Positions 1 through 5,650 of a stretch of 5,722 nucleotides of DNA are shown here, one piece after another. The DNA is from an uncultured Eubacteriales bacterium (GTDB lineage Bacteria > Bacillota > Clostridia > Oscillospirales > Oscillospiraceae): NCBI GenBank assembly GCA_900550705.1, contig URTG01000115.1, positions 1-5,722 on the forward strand. Reading direction: 5' to 3'. Numbering within the stretch: position 1 is the stretch's first letter; each line of letters opens with the position of its first letter. A model generated the notes under the pieces. The model had not been told where the DNA came from, ran no database searches, and worked only from the letters and a program-made list of their open reading frames with translations. The position numbers and the translations under genes are program-made.

Positions 1-1
1 A

Positions 2-82
2 AAAAGGGGACCCTGATGGTCCCCTTTCAAACTATCCCTCCTTCCGAACCCTTCGGCTGGAAGGACTTTTTCGACAGTCTGG
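2..82. repeat. Tandem 81-bp repeat, copy 1, with hairpin
   Basis: This is the first of two tandem copies offset by exactly 81 bases. A 41-base core (13-53) matches 94-134 at 36 of 41 positions by hand count, and the ACAGTCTGG end (74-82) recurs at 155-163. The copy opens with a perfect 10-bp stem: AAAGGGGACC (3-12) pairs with GGTCCCCTTT (18-27) around the loop CTGAT. Read on the minus strand, the stem runs into at least five T's at the window edge, so it resembles an intrinsic terminator in that direction. On the plus strand only three T's follow. The reading frame through the repeat is open and in frame with tex because 81 is a multiple of three, but it has no ribosome site and looks non-coding. 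The array may continue left of the window. Confidence 0.8.
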
Positions 83-163
83 GAAAGGGAACCCTGACGG
101 TTCCCTTTCCAACTATCCTTCCCTCCGAACCCTTTAGTCTGAGCGAGTTTTTTTACAGTCTGG
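83..163. repeat. Tandem 81-bp repeat, copy 2, with hairpin
   Basis: This is the second copy of the 81-base unit. Its hairpin begins one base before the nominal boundary and has a perfect 12-bp stem: GGAAAGGGAACC (82-93) pairs with GGTTCCCTTTCC (99-110) around the loop CTGAC. Compared with copy 1, the pair G9-C21 has become A90-T102, so both sides changed and pairing is kept. The loop differs by one base. The second half of the copy (about 135-153) has diverged more than the first and ends in a T-rich stretch before ACAGTCTGG. No T-tract follows the stem on the plus strand, so a simple forward terminator is unlikely. Confidence 0.8.
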
Positions 164-189
164 ACTTTTCCTCTGTTTTCCGGTACACT
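161..189 (+). promoter_or_regulatory. Weak candidate sigma-A promoter for tex
   Basis: TGGACT (161-166) and TACACT (184-189) are separated by 17 bases. Each matches the -35 or -10 consensus at four of six positions. It is the best-spaced pair I found between the repeats and tex, and would give a leader of about 55 bases. The -35 box straddles the end of repeat copy 2, so the repeat may supply part of the promoter. The match is weak, and readthrough from an upstream gene outside the window is equally possible. Confidence 0.3.
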
Positions 190-193
190 AAAG

Positions 194-221
194 ATCCCGG
201 CCCCTTTTCCAACGCCGGGAT
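194..221. other. Inverted repeat in the tex leader
   Basis: ATCCCGGC (194-201) and GCCGGGAT (214-221) are perfect 8-base inverted repeats around a 12-base pyrimidine-rich spacer. No T-run follows, so it is not a classic terminator. It ends 15 bases before the tex ribosome site, where it could act as a leader hairpin in RNA or as a binding palindrome in DNA. Its function is not known from the sequence. Confidence 0.5.
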
Positions 222-236
222 AATCTGCATGATGAC

Positions 237-242
237 AGGAGG
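237..242 (+). promoter_or_regulatory. Ribosome binding site fixing the tex start
   Basis: AGGAGG lies seven bases before the ATG at 250, which is near-ideal spacing. The in-frame ATGs at 16, 229 and 232 have no comparable site, and the ATG at 259 is too far away. This decides the start at 250. Confidence 0.9.
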
Positions 243-249
243 AATCCTG

Positions 250-2400
250 ATGGATAGGATGCTCGAGACCCTGGCCCAGGAGCTGGGCCAGCGGAAGGAC
301 TATGTGGAGAACGTGGTAACGCTGCTGGACGAGGGGGCCACCATCCCCTTTATCGCCCGCTACCGCAAGGAGCTTCACGGCTCCATGGACGACCAGCTAC
401 TGCGAAAACTGGCGGAGCGGCTGCAATATCTCCGGAATCTCAGCCAGCGCAAGGGGGAGGTCCGCACCGCCGTGGAGGGCCAGGGCAAGCTGACCCCGGA
501 GTGGTCCGCCGCCCTGGACCGGGCCGCCACCCTAGCGGAGGTGGAGGACCTGTACCGCCCCTTCAAGCAGAAGCGCCGCACCCGGGCCACCGTTGCCCGG
601 GAAAAGGGGCTGGAGCCGCTGGCCCAGCTGCTGTTCGCCCAGCGCCGGGACTGCCCCGACCCCGTCCGGGCCGCCCGGGACTATCTGGATTCGGACCGGG
701 GGGTAGAGACCGTGGCCGATGCCCTTCAGGGTGCCCACGACATTGCGGCCGAGTGGATCTCTGACGACGCCGCCCTCCGCAAAGCCCTGCGGGAGAGCAT
801 CCTCCGCCGGGGGCAGCTGGTCTCCAAGGCCGCGGTGGAGGAGGACAGCGTCTATCGCCTGTACTACGACTTTCAGCAGCCCCTCTCCCGTCTCCAGGAC
901 CACCAAATCCTGGCTCTGGACCGGGGGGAGCGGGAGGGCAAGCTCCGGGTCACCGTACTGGAGGGGGACTGGCTGCTGCCCATGGTCTGCCGGGCCGTGG
1001 TGGTCCCCGGCTCCCCCGCCATGTCCTTTGTAAAGGATGCCGCAGAGGACGCCCTGGACCGGCTCCTCTACCCCTCGTTGGAGCGGGAAATTCGGCGCAC
1101 CCTCACCGACCGGGCCGCCCAGGGGGCCATTCACAACTTCGCCCTGAATCTGCGCCCCCTGCTCCTGCAGCCCCCGGTACGGGGCAAGGTGGCCCTGGGC
1201 CTGGACCCGGGCTACCGGAACGGCTGTAAGGTCGCTGTGGTAGATGCCACCGGAAAGGTGCTGGACACGGCGGTGGTCTACCCCACCTTCAACGACCGGA
1301 AAAAGCGGGAGGCCATGGACACCCTGAAGCGGCTGATTCAGAAGCACGGGGTCCAGGTCATCGCCATCGGCAACGGCACCGCCTCCAAGGAGACGGAGCT
1401 GATGACCGCCGAGCTATTGAAGGAGCTGCCCGGCGGCGGTGTCCGCTACATGGTGGTCAGCGAGGCGGGGGCCTCCGTCTACTCCGCCAGCCCCCTGGCC
1501 GCCGAGGAGTTCCCTCAGTTCGACGTAAACCTCCGCAGCGCCGTCTCCATCGCCCGCCGCCTGCAGGACCCCCTGGCCGAGCTGGTAAAAATCGACCCCC
1601 AGGCCATCGGTGTGGGCCAGTATCAGCACGATATGCCCCAGGCCCGGTTAGACGAGGCGCTGAACGGCGTGGTGGAGGACTGCGTCAACGCCGTGGGGGT
1701 GGACGTGAACACCGCCTCCCCCTCCCTGCTCCGCCGGGTGTCCGGACTGACGGCCACCACCGCCAAGAATCTGGTGCAGTATCGGGAGGAGCACGGGGCC
1801 TTCACCGCCCGCAAGCAGCTTTTGAAGGTCCCCAAGCTGGGACCCAAGGCCTTTGAGCAGTGCGCCGGCTTCCTCCGGGTGCCGGAGAGCACCAACGTTC
1901 TGGACCGCACCGGTGTCCATCCCGAAAGCTACGCCGCCGCCCAGGCACTGCTCTCCGCCTGCGGCGTCCCGGCGGAGGACGTGGCCGCCGGCCGTCTGGC
2001 TGACCTGCCCCGCCGGGCGGAGGCCCTGGGCTATGCCGCCCTGGCCCAGCGCTGCGGCGTGGGCGAGCCCACCCTGCGGGACATCGTCCGGGAGCTGAGC
2101 AAGCCCGGCCGTGACCCCCGGGACGAGCTGCCCGCCCCCCTCCTCCGCAGCGACGTGATGGATGCCAAGGACCTGAAGCCCGGCATGGAGCTGAAGGGCA
2201 CCGTCCGCAACGTGGTGGACTTCGGCGCCTTTGTCGACATCGGCGTCCACCAGGACGGCCTGGTCCACATCAGCCAGCTCCCCCGCCGGGTGAAGCACCC
2301 CTCGGAGCTTCTGTCGGTAGGGGATGTGGTCACCGTCTGGGTCCTGGCGGTGGATGAGGGGAAAAAGCGGATCGGGCTGACGATGAGGAAGCCGGGGTGA
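250..2400 (+). CDS. tex: Tex family RNA-binding transcription accessory protein
   Basis: The 716-residue product has the full Tex length and domain order. Residues 1 to about 190 are the helical Tex N-terminal region, including the conserved stretch DEGATIPFIARYRKE (27-41). A YqgF/RuvC-like domain begins near 312 with GLDPGYRNGCKVAVVD (317-332). Helix-hairpin-helix segments follow at about 475-560, including NTASPSLLRRVSGL (487-500) and a second motif around LLKVPKLGPKAFEQCAGF (524-541). A C-terminal S1 domain (about 646-714) contains the typical VDFGAFVDIGVHQDGLVHIS (656-675). Family knowledge: Tex is a cytosolic nucleic-acid-binding protein related to eukaryotic Spt6, linked to transcription and to toxin gene expression in some pathogens; its exact biochemical role is unsettled. 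In the YqgF domain the nuclease residues of RuvC are usually not all kept, so I infer binding rather than cleavage. The start at 250 is set by the AGGAGG site. An in-frame extension back to base 16 is translated repeat and is rejected. The gene is intact and converges on argH. Confidence 0.96.
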   Translation: MDRMLETLAQELGQRKDYVENVVTLLDEGATIPFIARYRKELHGSMDDQLLRKLAERLQYLRNLSQRKGEVRTAVEGQGKLTPEWSAALDRAATLAEVEDLYRPFKQKRRTRATVAREKGLEPLAQLLFAQRRDCPDPVRAARDYLDSDRGVETVADALQGAHDIAAEWISDDAALRKALRESILRRGQLVSKAAVEEDSVYRLYYDFQQPLSRLQDHQILALDRGEREGKLRVTVLEGDWLLPMVCRAVVVPGSPAMSFVKDAAEDALDRLLYPSLEREIRRTLTDRAAQGAIHNFALNLRPLLLQPPVRGKVALGLDPGYRNGCKVAVVDATGKVLDTAVVYPTFNDRKKREAMDTLKRLIQKHGVQVIAIGNGTASKETELMTAELLKELPGGGVRYMVVSEAGASVYSASPLAAEEFPQFDVNLRSAVSIARRLQDPLAELVKIDPQAIGVGQYQHDMPQARLDEALNGVVEDCVNAVGVDVNTASPSLLRRVSGLTATTAKNLVQYREEHGAFTARKQLLKVPKLGPKAFEQCAGFLRVPESTNVLDRTGVHPESYAAAQALLSACGVPAEDVAAGRLADLPRRAEALGYAALAQRCGVGEPTLRDIVRELSKPGRDPRDELPAPLLRSDVMDAKDLKPGMELKGTVRNVVDFGAFVDIGVHQDGLVHISQLPRRVKHPSELLSVGDVVTVWVLAVDEGKKRIGLTMRKPG

Positions 2401-2407
2401 TTGGACG

Positions 2408-2421
2408 GCCGCGTCTGCGGC
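2408..2421. other. Small GC hairpin just after tex
   Basis: GCCGC (2408-2412) and GCGGC (2417-2421) form a 5-bp stem around the loop GTCT, eight bases after the tex stop. What follows is G-rich rather than T-rich, so this is not a canonical terminator. It is the first of a run of hairpins that fills the tex-argH gap. Confidence 0.4.
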
Positions 2422-2426
2422 GGGGA

Positions 2427-2502
2427 GGGGGTGTTCCGCCTGCGGGCGGGCTACTTTCCCGCGAAGGAAAGTAGCCAAAGTTCGCCGGGCCTGCGGGCCC
2501 GG
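2427..2502. repeat. Dispersed three-hairpin repeat, copy A
   Basis: This element recurs at 5651-5722. Over 2433-2498 versus 5657-5722 the copies match at 62 of 66 positions with no gaps. Three adjacent hairpins can be drawn. Hairpin 1 is CCGCC/GGCGG (2436-2440 with 2445-2449) with loop TGCG. Hairpin 2 is an 11-bp stem, GGCTACTTTCC (2449-2459) with GGAAAGTAGCC (2466-2476), loop CGCGAA. Hairpin 3 is CCGGGCC (2485-2491) with GGCCCGG (2496-2502), again with loop TGCG. All four differences between the copies preserve pairing (C2451-G2474 becomes T-A; C2490-G2497 becomes G-C). An open frame crosses the element but has no ribosome site or recognisable protein. From memory, TACTTTC...GAAAGTA palindromes followed by CCAAAG occur as intergenic repeats in other bacteria; I cannot verify a relationship here. 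Confidence 0.85.
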
Positions 2503-2683
2503 ACCCGGGGAGTCATCCGGACGGGAAGCCTCTTGGAGACTTTCCCGGCGCGGGTGCAGACTTGCGCTGCGCTCTCATCCCCGCCCGCTGCCGCTCTGCC
2601 CGGGTATCGAATGTCTTCTGCGTTGGCGGATTTGAAGCGCGCCTACTCTGGAGACAATCGCGGGGTGCGGCTGATACGCTAAT
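2503..2683. other. Rest of the tex-argH convergent gap; no gene, no clear terminator
   Basis: This completes the 283-base gap between the two converging genes. I see no convincing gene. The open frames on the plus strand lack ribosome sites and recognisable protein features. There is a hairpin at 2523-2546: GGGAA (2523-2527) pairs with TTCCC (2542-2546), with an inner TCT/AGA stem around TGG. A CCCGGG palindrome lies at 2598-2603. Neither strand shows a stem followed by a T-run, so no canonical intrinsic terminator for tex or argH is visible. This stretch may be the right-hand part of the same dispersed element as 2427-2502. The second copy leaves the window before that can be tested. Confidence 0.5.
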
Positions 2684-4066
2684 TTACACCGTATGCTCCT
2701 CCACAAAGCCCTCGATATGCTCAATCTGCTGTTCCACACTCTCTTTAGCCGGCCCGCCGTAGACCTTACGGCCGTTGACGCAGGTTTTCAGGGCCAGGGC
2801 GTCGTACACGTCCTCGTCGAACAGGGAGGAGATGGCCCGGAAGTCCTTCAACGTCAGGGTATCCAGGGTGTCGCCGGTCTTGATGCACAGGTTGACCAGG
2901 CGGCCCACGATCATATAGGCCTCCCGGAAGGGCAGGCCCTTCTTGGTCAGGTAATCGGCGCAGTCGGTGGCGTTGATAAAGCCGCCGGCGGCCGCCTTGG
3001 CCATATTCTTGGGCCGGACGGTGAGGGTGTCCACCATGGCGCTGAACACCGGCAGGCAGAGCTCCACGGTGTCGATGGCGTCGAACAGAGCCTCCTTATC
3101 CTCCTGCATATCCTTGTTATAGGCCAGGGGCAGAGACTTCATCACGGTGAGCAGGGTGACCAGTGCGCCGTACACCCGGCCGGTCTTGCCCCGGACCAGC
3201 TCGGCCACGTCGGGGTTCTTCTTCTGGGGCATGATGGAGGAGCCGGTGGAGTAGGCGTCGTCCAGGTCCACATACTTGAACTCCCAGGAGCACCACAGCA
3301 CGATCTCCTCAGAGAACCGGGACAGGTGCATCATCAGGATGGACAGGGCGGACAGCAGCTCGATGGCGTAGTCCCGGTCGGACACGGAGTCCATGGAGTT
3401 GTCCGTGGGCTTTTTGAAGCCCAGGGCCTGGGCGGTCTGGAACCGGTCCACGGGGTAGGTGGAGGTGGCCAGCGCACCGGCGCCCAGGGGGCACTCGTTC
3501 AGCCGCTCCCGGCAGTCCTCCAGCCGGGTCACATCCCGCTTGAACATATTGGCATAGGCCATCATGTAGTGGGCAAAGGTGGTGGGCTGGGCCCGCTGCA
3601 GGTGGGTGTAGCCGGGCATGACGGTGTCCAGATTGGCCTTGGCCTTCTTCACCAGCACCTGCTCCAGGTCCAGGACCTGCTTCACAATGACGGGGATCTC
3701 GTCCCGGACGTACATCCGGGTATCCACGGCCACCTGGTCGTTCCGGGAGCGGGCGGTGTGCAGCCGCTTGCCCGCGTCACCGATGCGCTGGGTGAGCATG
3801 GCCTCGATGTTCATGTGGATGTCCTCGTTGTCCAGGGAGAACTCCACCTTGTCGTCCTCGATGTCCGCCAGAATGGCCTTCAGGCCCTCGATGATCTTGT
3901 CGGCCTCGTGCTGCTCGATGATCCCCTGCTTGCCCAGCATGGCGGCGTGGGCCATGGAGCCGGTGATGTCCTGCTTGTAGAGCCGGGCATCAAAACCGAT
4001 GGAGGAATTAAAGTCGTTTACCAGGGTGTCGGTCTCTTTCTGGAACCGTCCGGCCCACAGCTTCAT
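2684..4066 (-). CDS. argH: Argininosuccinate lyase
   Basis: This 460-residue cytosolic enzyme of the fumarase/aspartase superfamily splits argininosuccinate into arginine and fumarate, the last step of arginine synthesis. Diagnostic features are the N-terminal MKLWAGRF, the HTARSRNDQ motif (103-111), GYTHLQRAQP (152-161, with the conserved His155), and the superfamily signature GSSIMPQKKNPD (275-286), whose first serine (276) is the expected catalytic residue of the family. The enzyme is normally a homotetramer with active sites made from three chains. Length is typical and no key motif is missing. The start is supported by GAGG (complement of 4076-4079), nine bases upstream. It lies 99 bases downstream of argG on the same strand, so co-transcription is likely, with a terminator-like hairpin in the spacer. 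The 3' end faces the repeat-filled gap before tex. Confidence 0.98.
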   Translation of the reverse strand: MKLWAGRFQKETDTLVNDFNSSIGFDARLYKQDITGSMAHAAMLGKQGIIEQHEADKIIEGLKAILADIEDDKVEFSLDNEDIHMNIEAMLTQRIGDAGKRLHTARSRNDQVAVDTRMYVRDEIPVIVKQVLDLEQVLVKKAKANLDTVMPGYTHLQRAQPTTFAHYMMAYANMFKRDVTRLEDCRERLNECPLGAGALATSTYPVDRFQTAQALGFKKPTDNSMDSVSDRDYAIELLSALSILMMHLSRFSEEIVLWCSWEFKYVDLDDAYSTGSSIMPQKKNPDVAELVRGKTGRVYGALVTLLTVMKSLPLAYNKDMQEDKEALFDAIDTVELCLPVFSAMVDTLTVRPKNMAKAAAGGFINATDCADYLTKKGLPFREAYMIVGRLVNLCIKTGDTLDTLTLKDFRAISSLFDEDVYDALALKTCVNGRKVYGGPAKESVEQQIEHIEGFVEEHTV

Positions 4067-4118
4067 AGTGCATTACCTCGCTTGTCAGATATGGGGCGTA
4101 AATACCCCCGGATAGGGC

Positions 4119-4142
4119 AAAAGTGGAGACAGCATCTCCACT
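4119..4142 (-). terminator. Weak terminator-like hairpin between argG and argH
   Basis: In the direction of transcription, AGTGGAGA and TCTCCACT form a perfect 8-bp stem (4135-4142 with 4122-4129) around a 5-base loop. It is followed by a short T-run, TTTT counting the last stem base (4122-4119), then GCCC. The hairpin starts 23 bases after the argG stop. The T-run is too short for strong termination. A partial terminator or RNA-stabilising hairpin that lowers argH relative to argG is the likeliest reading. Confidence 0.5.
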
Positions 4143-4165
4143 CCTGCCTGGTATGTTTCAAACGC

Positions 4166-5383
4166 TTACTTCAGCTTGCCCTGGTCCCGCAGTGCCTGAA
4201 CGGTGTCGGGCAGGCCCCACAGGTTGATAAAGCCCTGGGAGTCCTTCTGGTCGTAGTCGCTCTCCTCAAAGGTGACCAGCTCCTCGGAGTACAGGGTCTC
4301 GGGAGAGGTGACGGAGGAGGTGATCACGTTGCCCTTATACAGCTTCAGCTTCACGGTGCCGGTGACGTGCTTCTGGGTGTCCACGGCGAAGGCCTGAAGG
4401 GCCTCCCGCAGGGGGGTGAACCACTTGCCGTTGTAGACCAGGTCGGCAAAGTCCACGGCCAGCTTCTGCTTCATGTGCTTGGTGTCCTTGTCGATGGTAA
4501 TCATCTCCAGGACCTCGTGGGCGCGGTACAGGATGGTGCCGCCGGGGGTCTCGTAGACGCCGCGGTCCTTCATGCCCACCAGCCGGTTCTCCACGATGTC
4601 CAGCAGGCCGATGCCGTTCTCGCCGCCCAGCTGGTTCAGCTTGCGGATGATGTCGCTGGCCTTCATCTTCTCGCCGTCGATGGCAACGGGCCAGCCCTTC
4701 TCAAAGTCCAGGGTCACATAGGTGGCCTTGTCGGGGGCCACGGCGGGGGACACGCCCATCTCCAGGAAGCCGGGCTCGTCGTACTTGGGCTCGTTGGCGG
4801 GGTCCTCCAGATCCAGGCCCTCGTGGCTCAGGTGCCACAGGTTCTTGTCCTTGGAGTAGTTGGTCTCCCGGGAGATCTTCAGGGGCACGTTGTGGGCCTC
4901 GGCGTAGTCGATCTCCTCGTCACGGCCCTTGATGGACCACTCACGCCAGGGGGCGATGATCTTCAGCTCAGGGGCGAAGCGCTTGATGGCCAGCTCGAAC
5001 CGGACCTGGTCGTTGCCCTTGCCGGTGCAGCCGTGGCAGATGGCGTCCGCGCCCTCCTTCTTGGCGATCTCCACCAGCCGCTTGGCGATGACAGGGCGGG
5101 CAAAGGCGGTGCCCAGCAGATAGTCCTCATACTTGGCGCCCATCATCATGGAGGGGATGATCACATCGTCCACCATCTCGTCGGTCAAATCCTCGATATA
5201 CAGCTTGGAGGCGCCGGTCTTGATGGCCTTCTCCTCCAGCCCGTCCAGCTCGCTGCCCTGGCCCACGTCGGCGGACACCGCGATAATCTCGGGGTTATTG
5301 TAGTTCTCCTTCAGCCAGGGAATAATAATCGAAGTATCCAGGCCGCCGGAATAGGCGAGCACAACTTTTTTCACATCAGCCAT
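4166..5383 (-). CDS. argG: Argininosuccinate synthase
   Basis: This 405-residue cytosolic enzyme joins citrulline and aspartate into argininosuccinate using ATP, giving AMP and pyrophosphate. It is the penultimate step of arginine synthesis and feeds the neighbouring ArgH. The N-terminus carries the PP-loop ATP-binding motif of N-type ATP pyrophosphatases, AYSGGLDTS (10-18). Also visible are HGCTGKGNDQVRFE (117-130), the conserved substrate-binding segment, and the family's late motif GVYETPGGTIL (275-285). The C-terminal stretch LPDTVQALRDQGKLK (391-405) fits the tail helix used in tetramer formation. Length is normal for bacterial ArgG. The start is supported by GGAGG (complement of 5393-5397), nine bases upstream. 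An earlier ATG at 5390 is out of frame and too close to that site. The gene is first in the argG-argH unit, behind a structured leader and a candidate promoter. Confidence 0.98.
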   Translation of the reverse strand: MADVKKVVLAYSGGLDTSIIIPWLKENYNNPEIIAVSADVGQGSELDGLEEKAIKTGASKLYIEDLTDEMVDDVIIPSMMMGAKYEDYLLGTAFARPVIAKRLVEIAKKEGADAICHGCTGKGNDQVRFELAIKRFAPELKIIAPWREWSIKGRDEEIDYAEAHNVPLKISRETNYSKDKNLWHLSHEGLDLEDPANEPKYDEPGFLEMGVSPAVAPDKATYVTLDFEKGWPVAIDGEKMKASDIIRKLNQLGGENGIGLLDIVENRLVGMKDRGVYETPGGTILYRAHEVLEMITIDKDTKHMKQKLAVDFADLVYNGKWFTPLREALQAFAVDTQKHVTGTVKLKLYKGNVITSSVTSPETLYSEELVTFEESDYDQKDSQGFINLWGLPDTVQALRDQGKLK

Positions 5384-5408
5384 GATTCATTTCCTCCATC
5401 ATTCTTGG

Positions 5409-5447
5409 CAGGCGGACGTTCCGTGGATCGTCTGGAATGCCGCCCTG
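5409..5447 (-). promoter_or_regulatory. Leader hairpin upstream of argG
   Basis: Read on the minus strand, CAGGGCGG (5447-5440) pairs with CCGCCTG (5415-5409) with one bulged G. An inner TTCC/GGAA stem (5437-5434 with 5422-5419) closes an 11-base loop. It ends 11 bases before the GGAGG ribosome site, inside the predicted argG leader. No T-run and no leader peptide rich in arginine codons was seen, so classical attenuation is not indicated. It could affect translation or message stability. Confidence 0.4.
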
Positions 5448-5464
5448 TCTTGTTCAGTGGGGAC

Positions 5465-5493
5465 AGTCTACCACCATTCCCCATAAATTGCAA
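5465..5493 (-). promoter_or_regulatory. Candidate promoter of argG-argH
   Basis: On the minus strand, TTGCAA (5493-5488) and TAGACT (5470-5465) lie 17 bases apart. Each matches consensus at four of six positions, and TGG directly before the -10 gives an extended -10 element. Transcription would start near 5458, about 75 bases before the argG start. A 5-bp inverted repeat, TGGGG (5458-5462) and CCCCA (5479-5483), brackets the -10 box and could be an operator, though it is short. Confidence 0.45.
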
Positions 5494-5500
5494 GTTCACA

Positions 5501-5616
5501 TTCGCATAATTATCCAGATTCTCCCCGTTTATTTCCGTAATATTTCACAAAAATGAATATTAGCGGGGGTGTATTATGAATATATGTATATTTATGCGGT
5601 CCGTTTATATGTAACC
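5501..5616. promoter_or_regulatory. AT-rich island upstream of argG, possible ArgR site
   Basis: GC falls to about 34% over 5501-5620 by hand count, against well over 60% in the genes. Within it are two exact direct copies of ATGAATAT (5553-5560 and 5576-5583), 23 bases apart. There is also an imperfect inverted repeat, TAATATTTCA (5538-5547) and TGAATATTA (5554-5562), and a palindrome, AATATA/TATATT (5579-5584 and 5587-5592). TGAAT is the half-site of arginine-repressor (ArgR/AhrC) boxes in family literature, but no complete 18-base box with correctly spaced TGAAT and ATTCA halves is present. Upstream activating DNA or a promoter UP-type element is an alternative. No gene is visible; the only frames are 8-12 codons. 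Confidence 0.35.
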
Positions 5617-5650
5617 GAGCGTTTTCCTTGGTTTTACTGGGGACGAGGGG

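Noticed and set aside
3..27. Intrinsic terminator of an upstream plus-strand gene
   Set aside because: The stem is strong but only three T's follow on the plus strand, and no upstream gene end is visible in the window; kept as a repeat hairpin.
16..249. N-terminal extension of tex from the ATG at base 16
   Set aside because: The extra 78 residues are translation of the 81-bp tandem repeat and leader, have no ribosome site, and do not belong to Tex. The ATG at 250 has an ideal AGGAGG.
532..1347. Antisense open frames inside tex, including 1648-2478
   Set aside because: They are shadows of a GC-rich gene, with glycine-, leucine- and proline-rich nonsense products.
2427..2502. CRISPR array or insertion sequence
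   Set aside because: Only two copies 3.2 kb apart, no spacer periodicity, no transposase and no clear terminal repeats with target duplications.
2401..2682. Small open frames in the tex-argH gap
   Set aside because: They run through hairpin repeats, lack ribosome sites and have no recognisable protein features.
2693..5509. Very long open frame opposite argH and argG
   Set aside because: It mirrors the codons of two well-supported genes in register, its composition is skewed, and no ribosome site or domain is visible.
5576..5614. Twelve-codon frame with a G-rich stretch six bases upstream, as a possible leader peptide
   Set aside because: It lies on the strand opposite to argG, has no arginine codon run and no downstream gene in the window. 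The G-run is a poor ribosome site.
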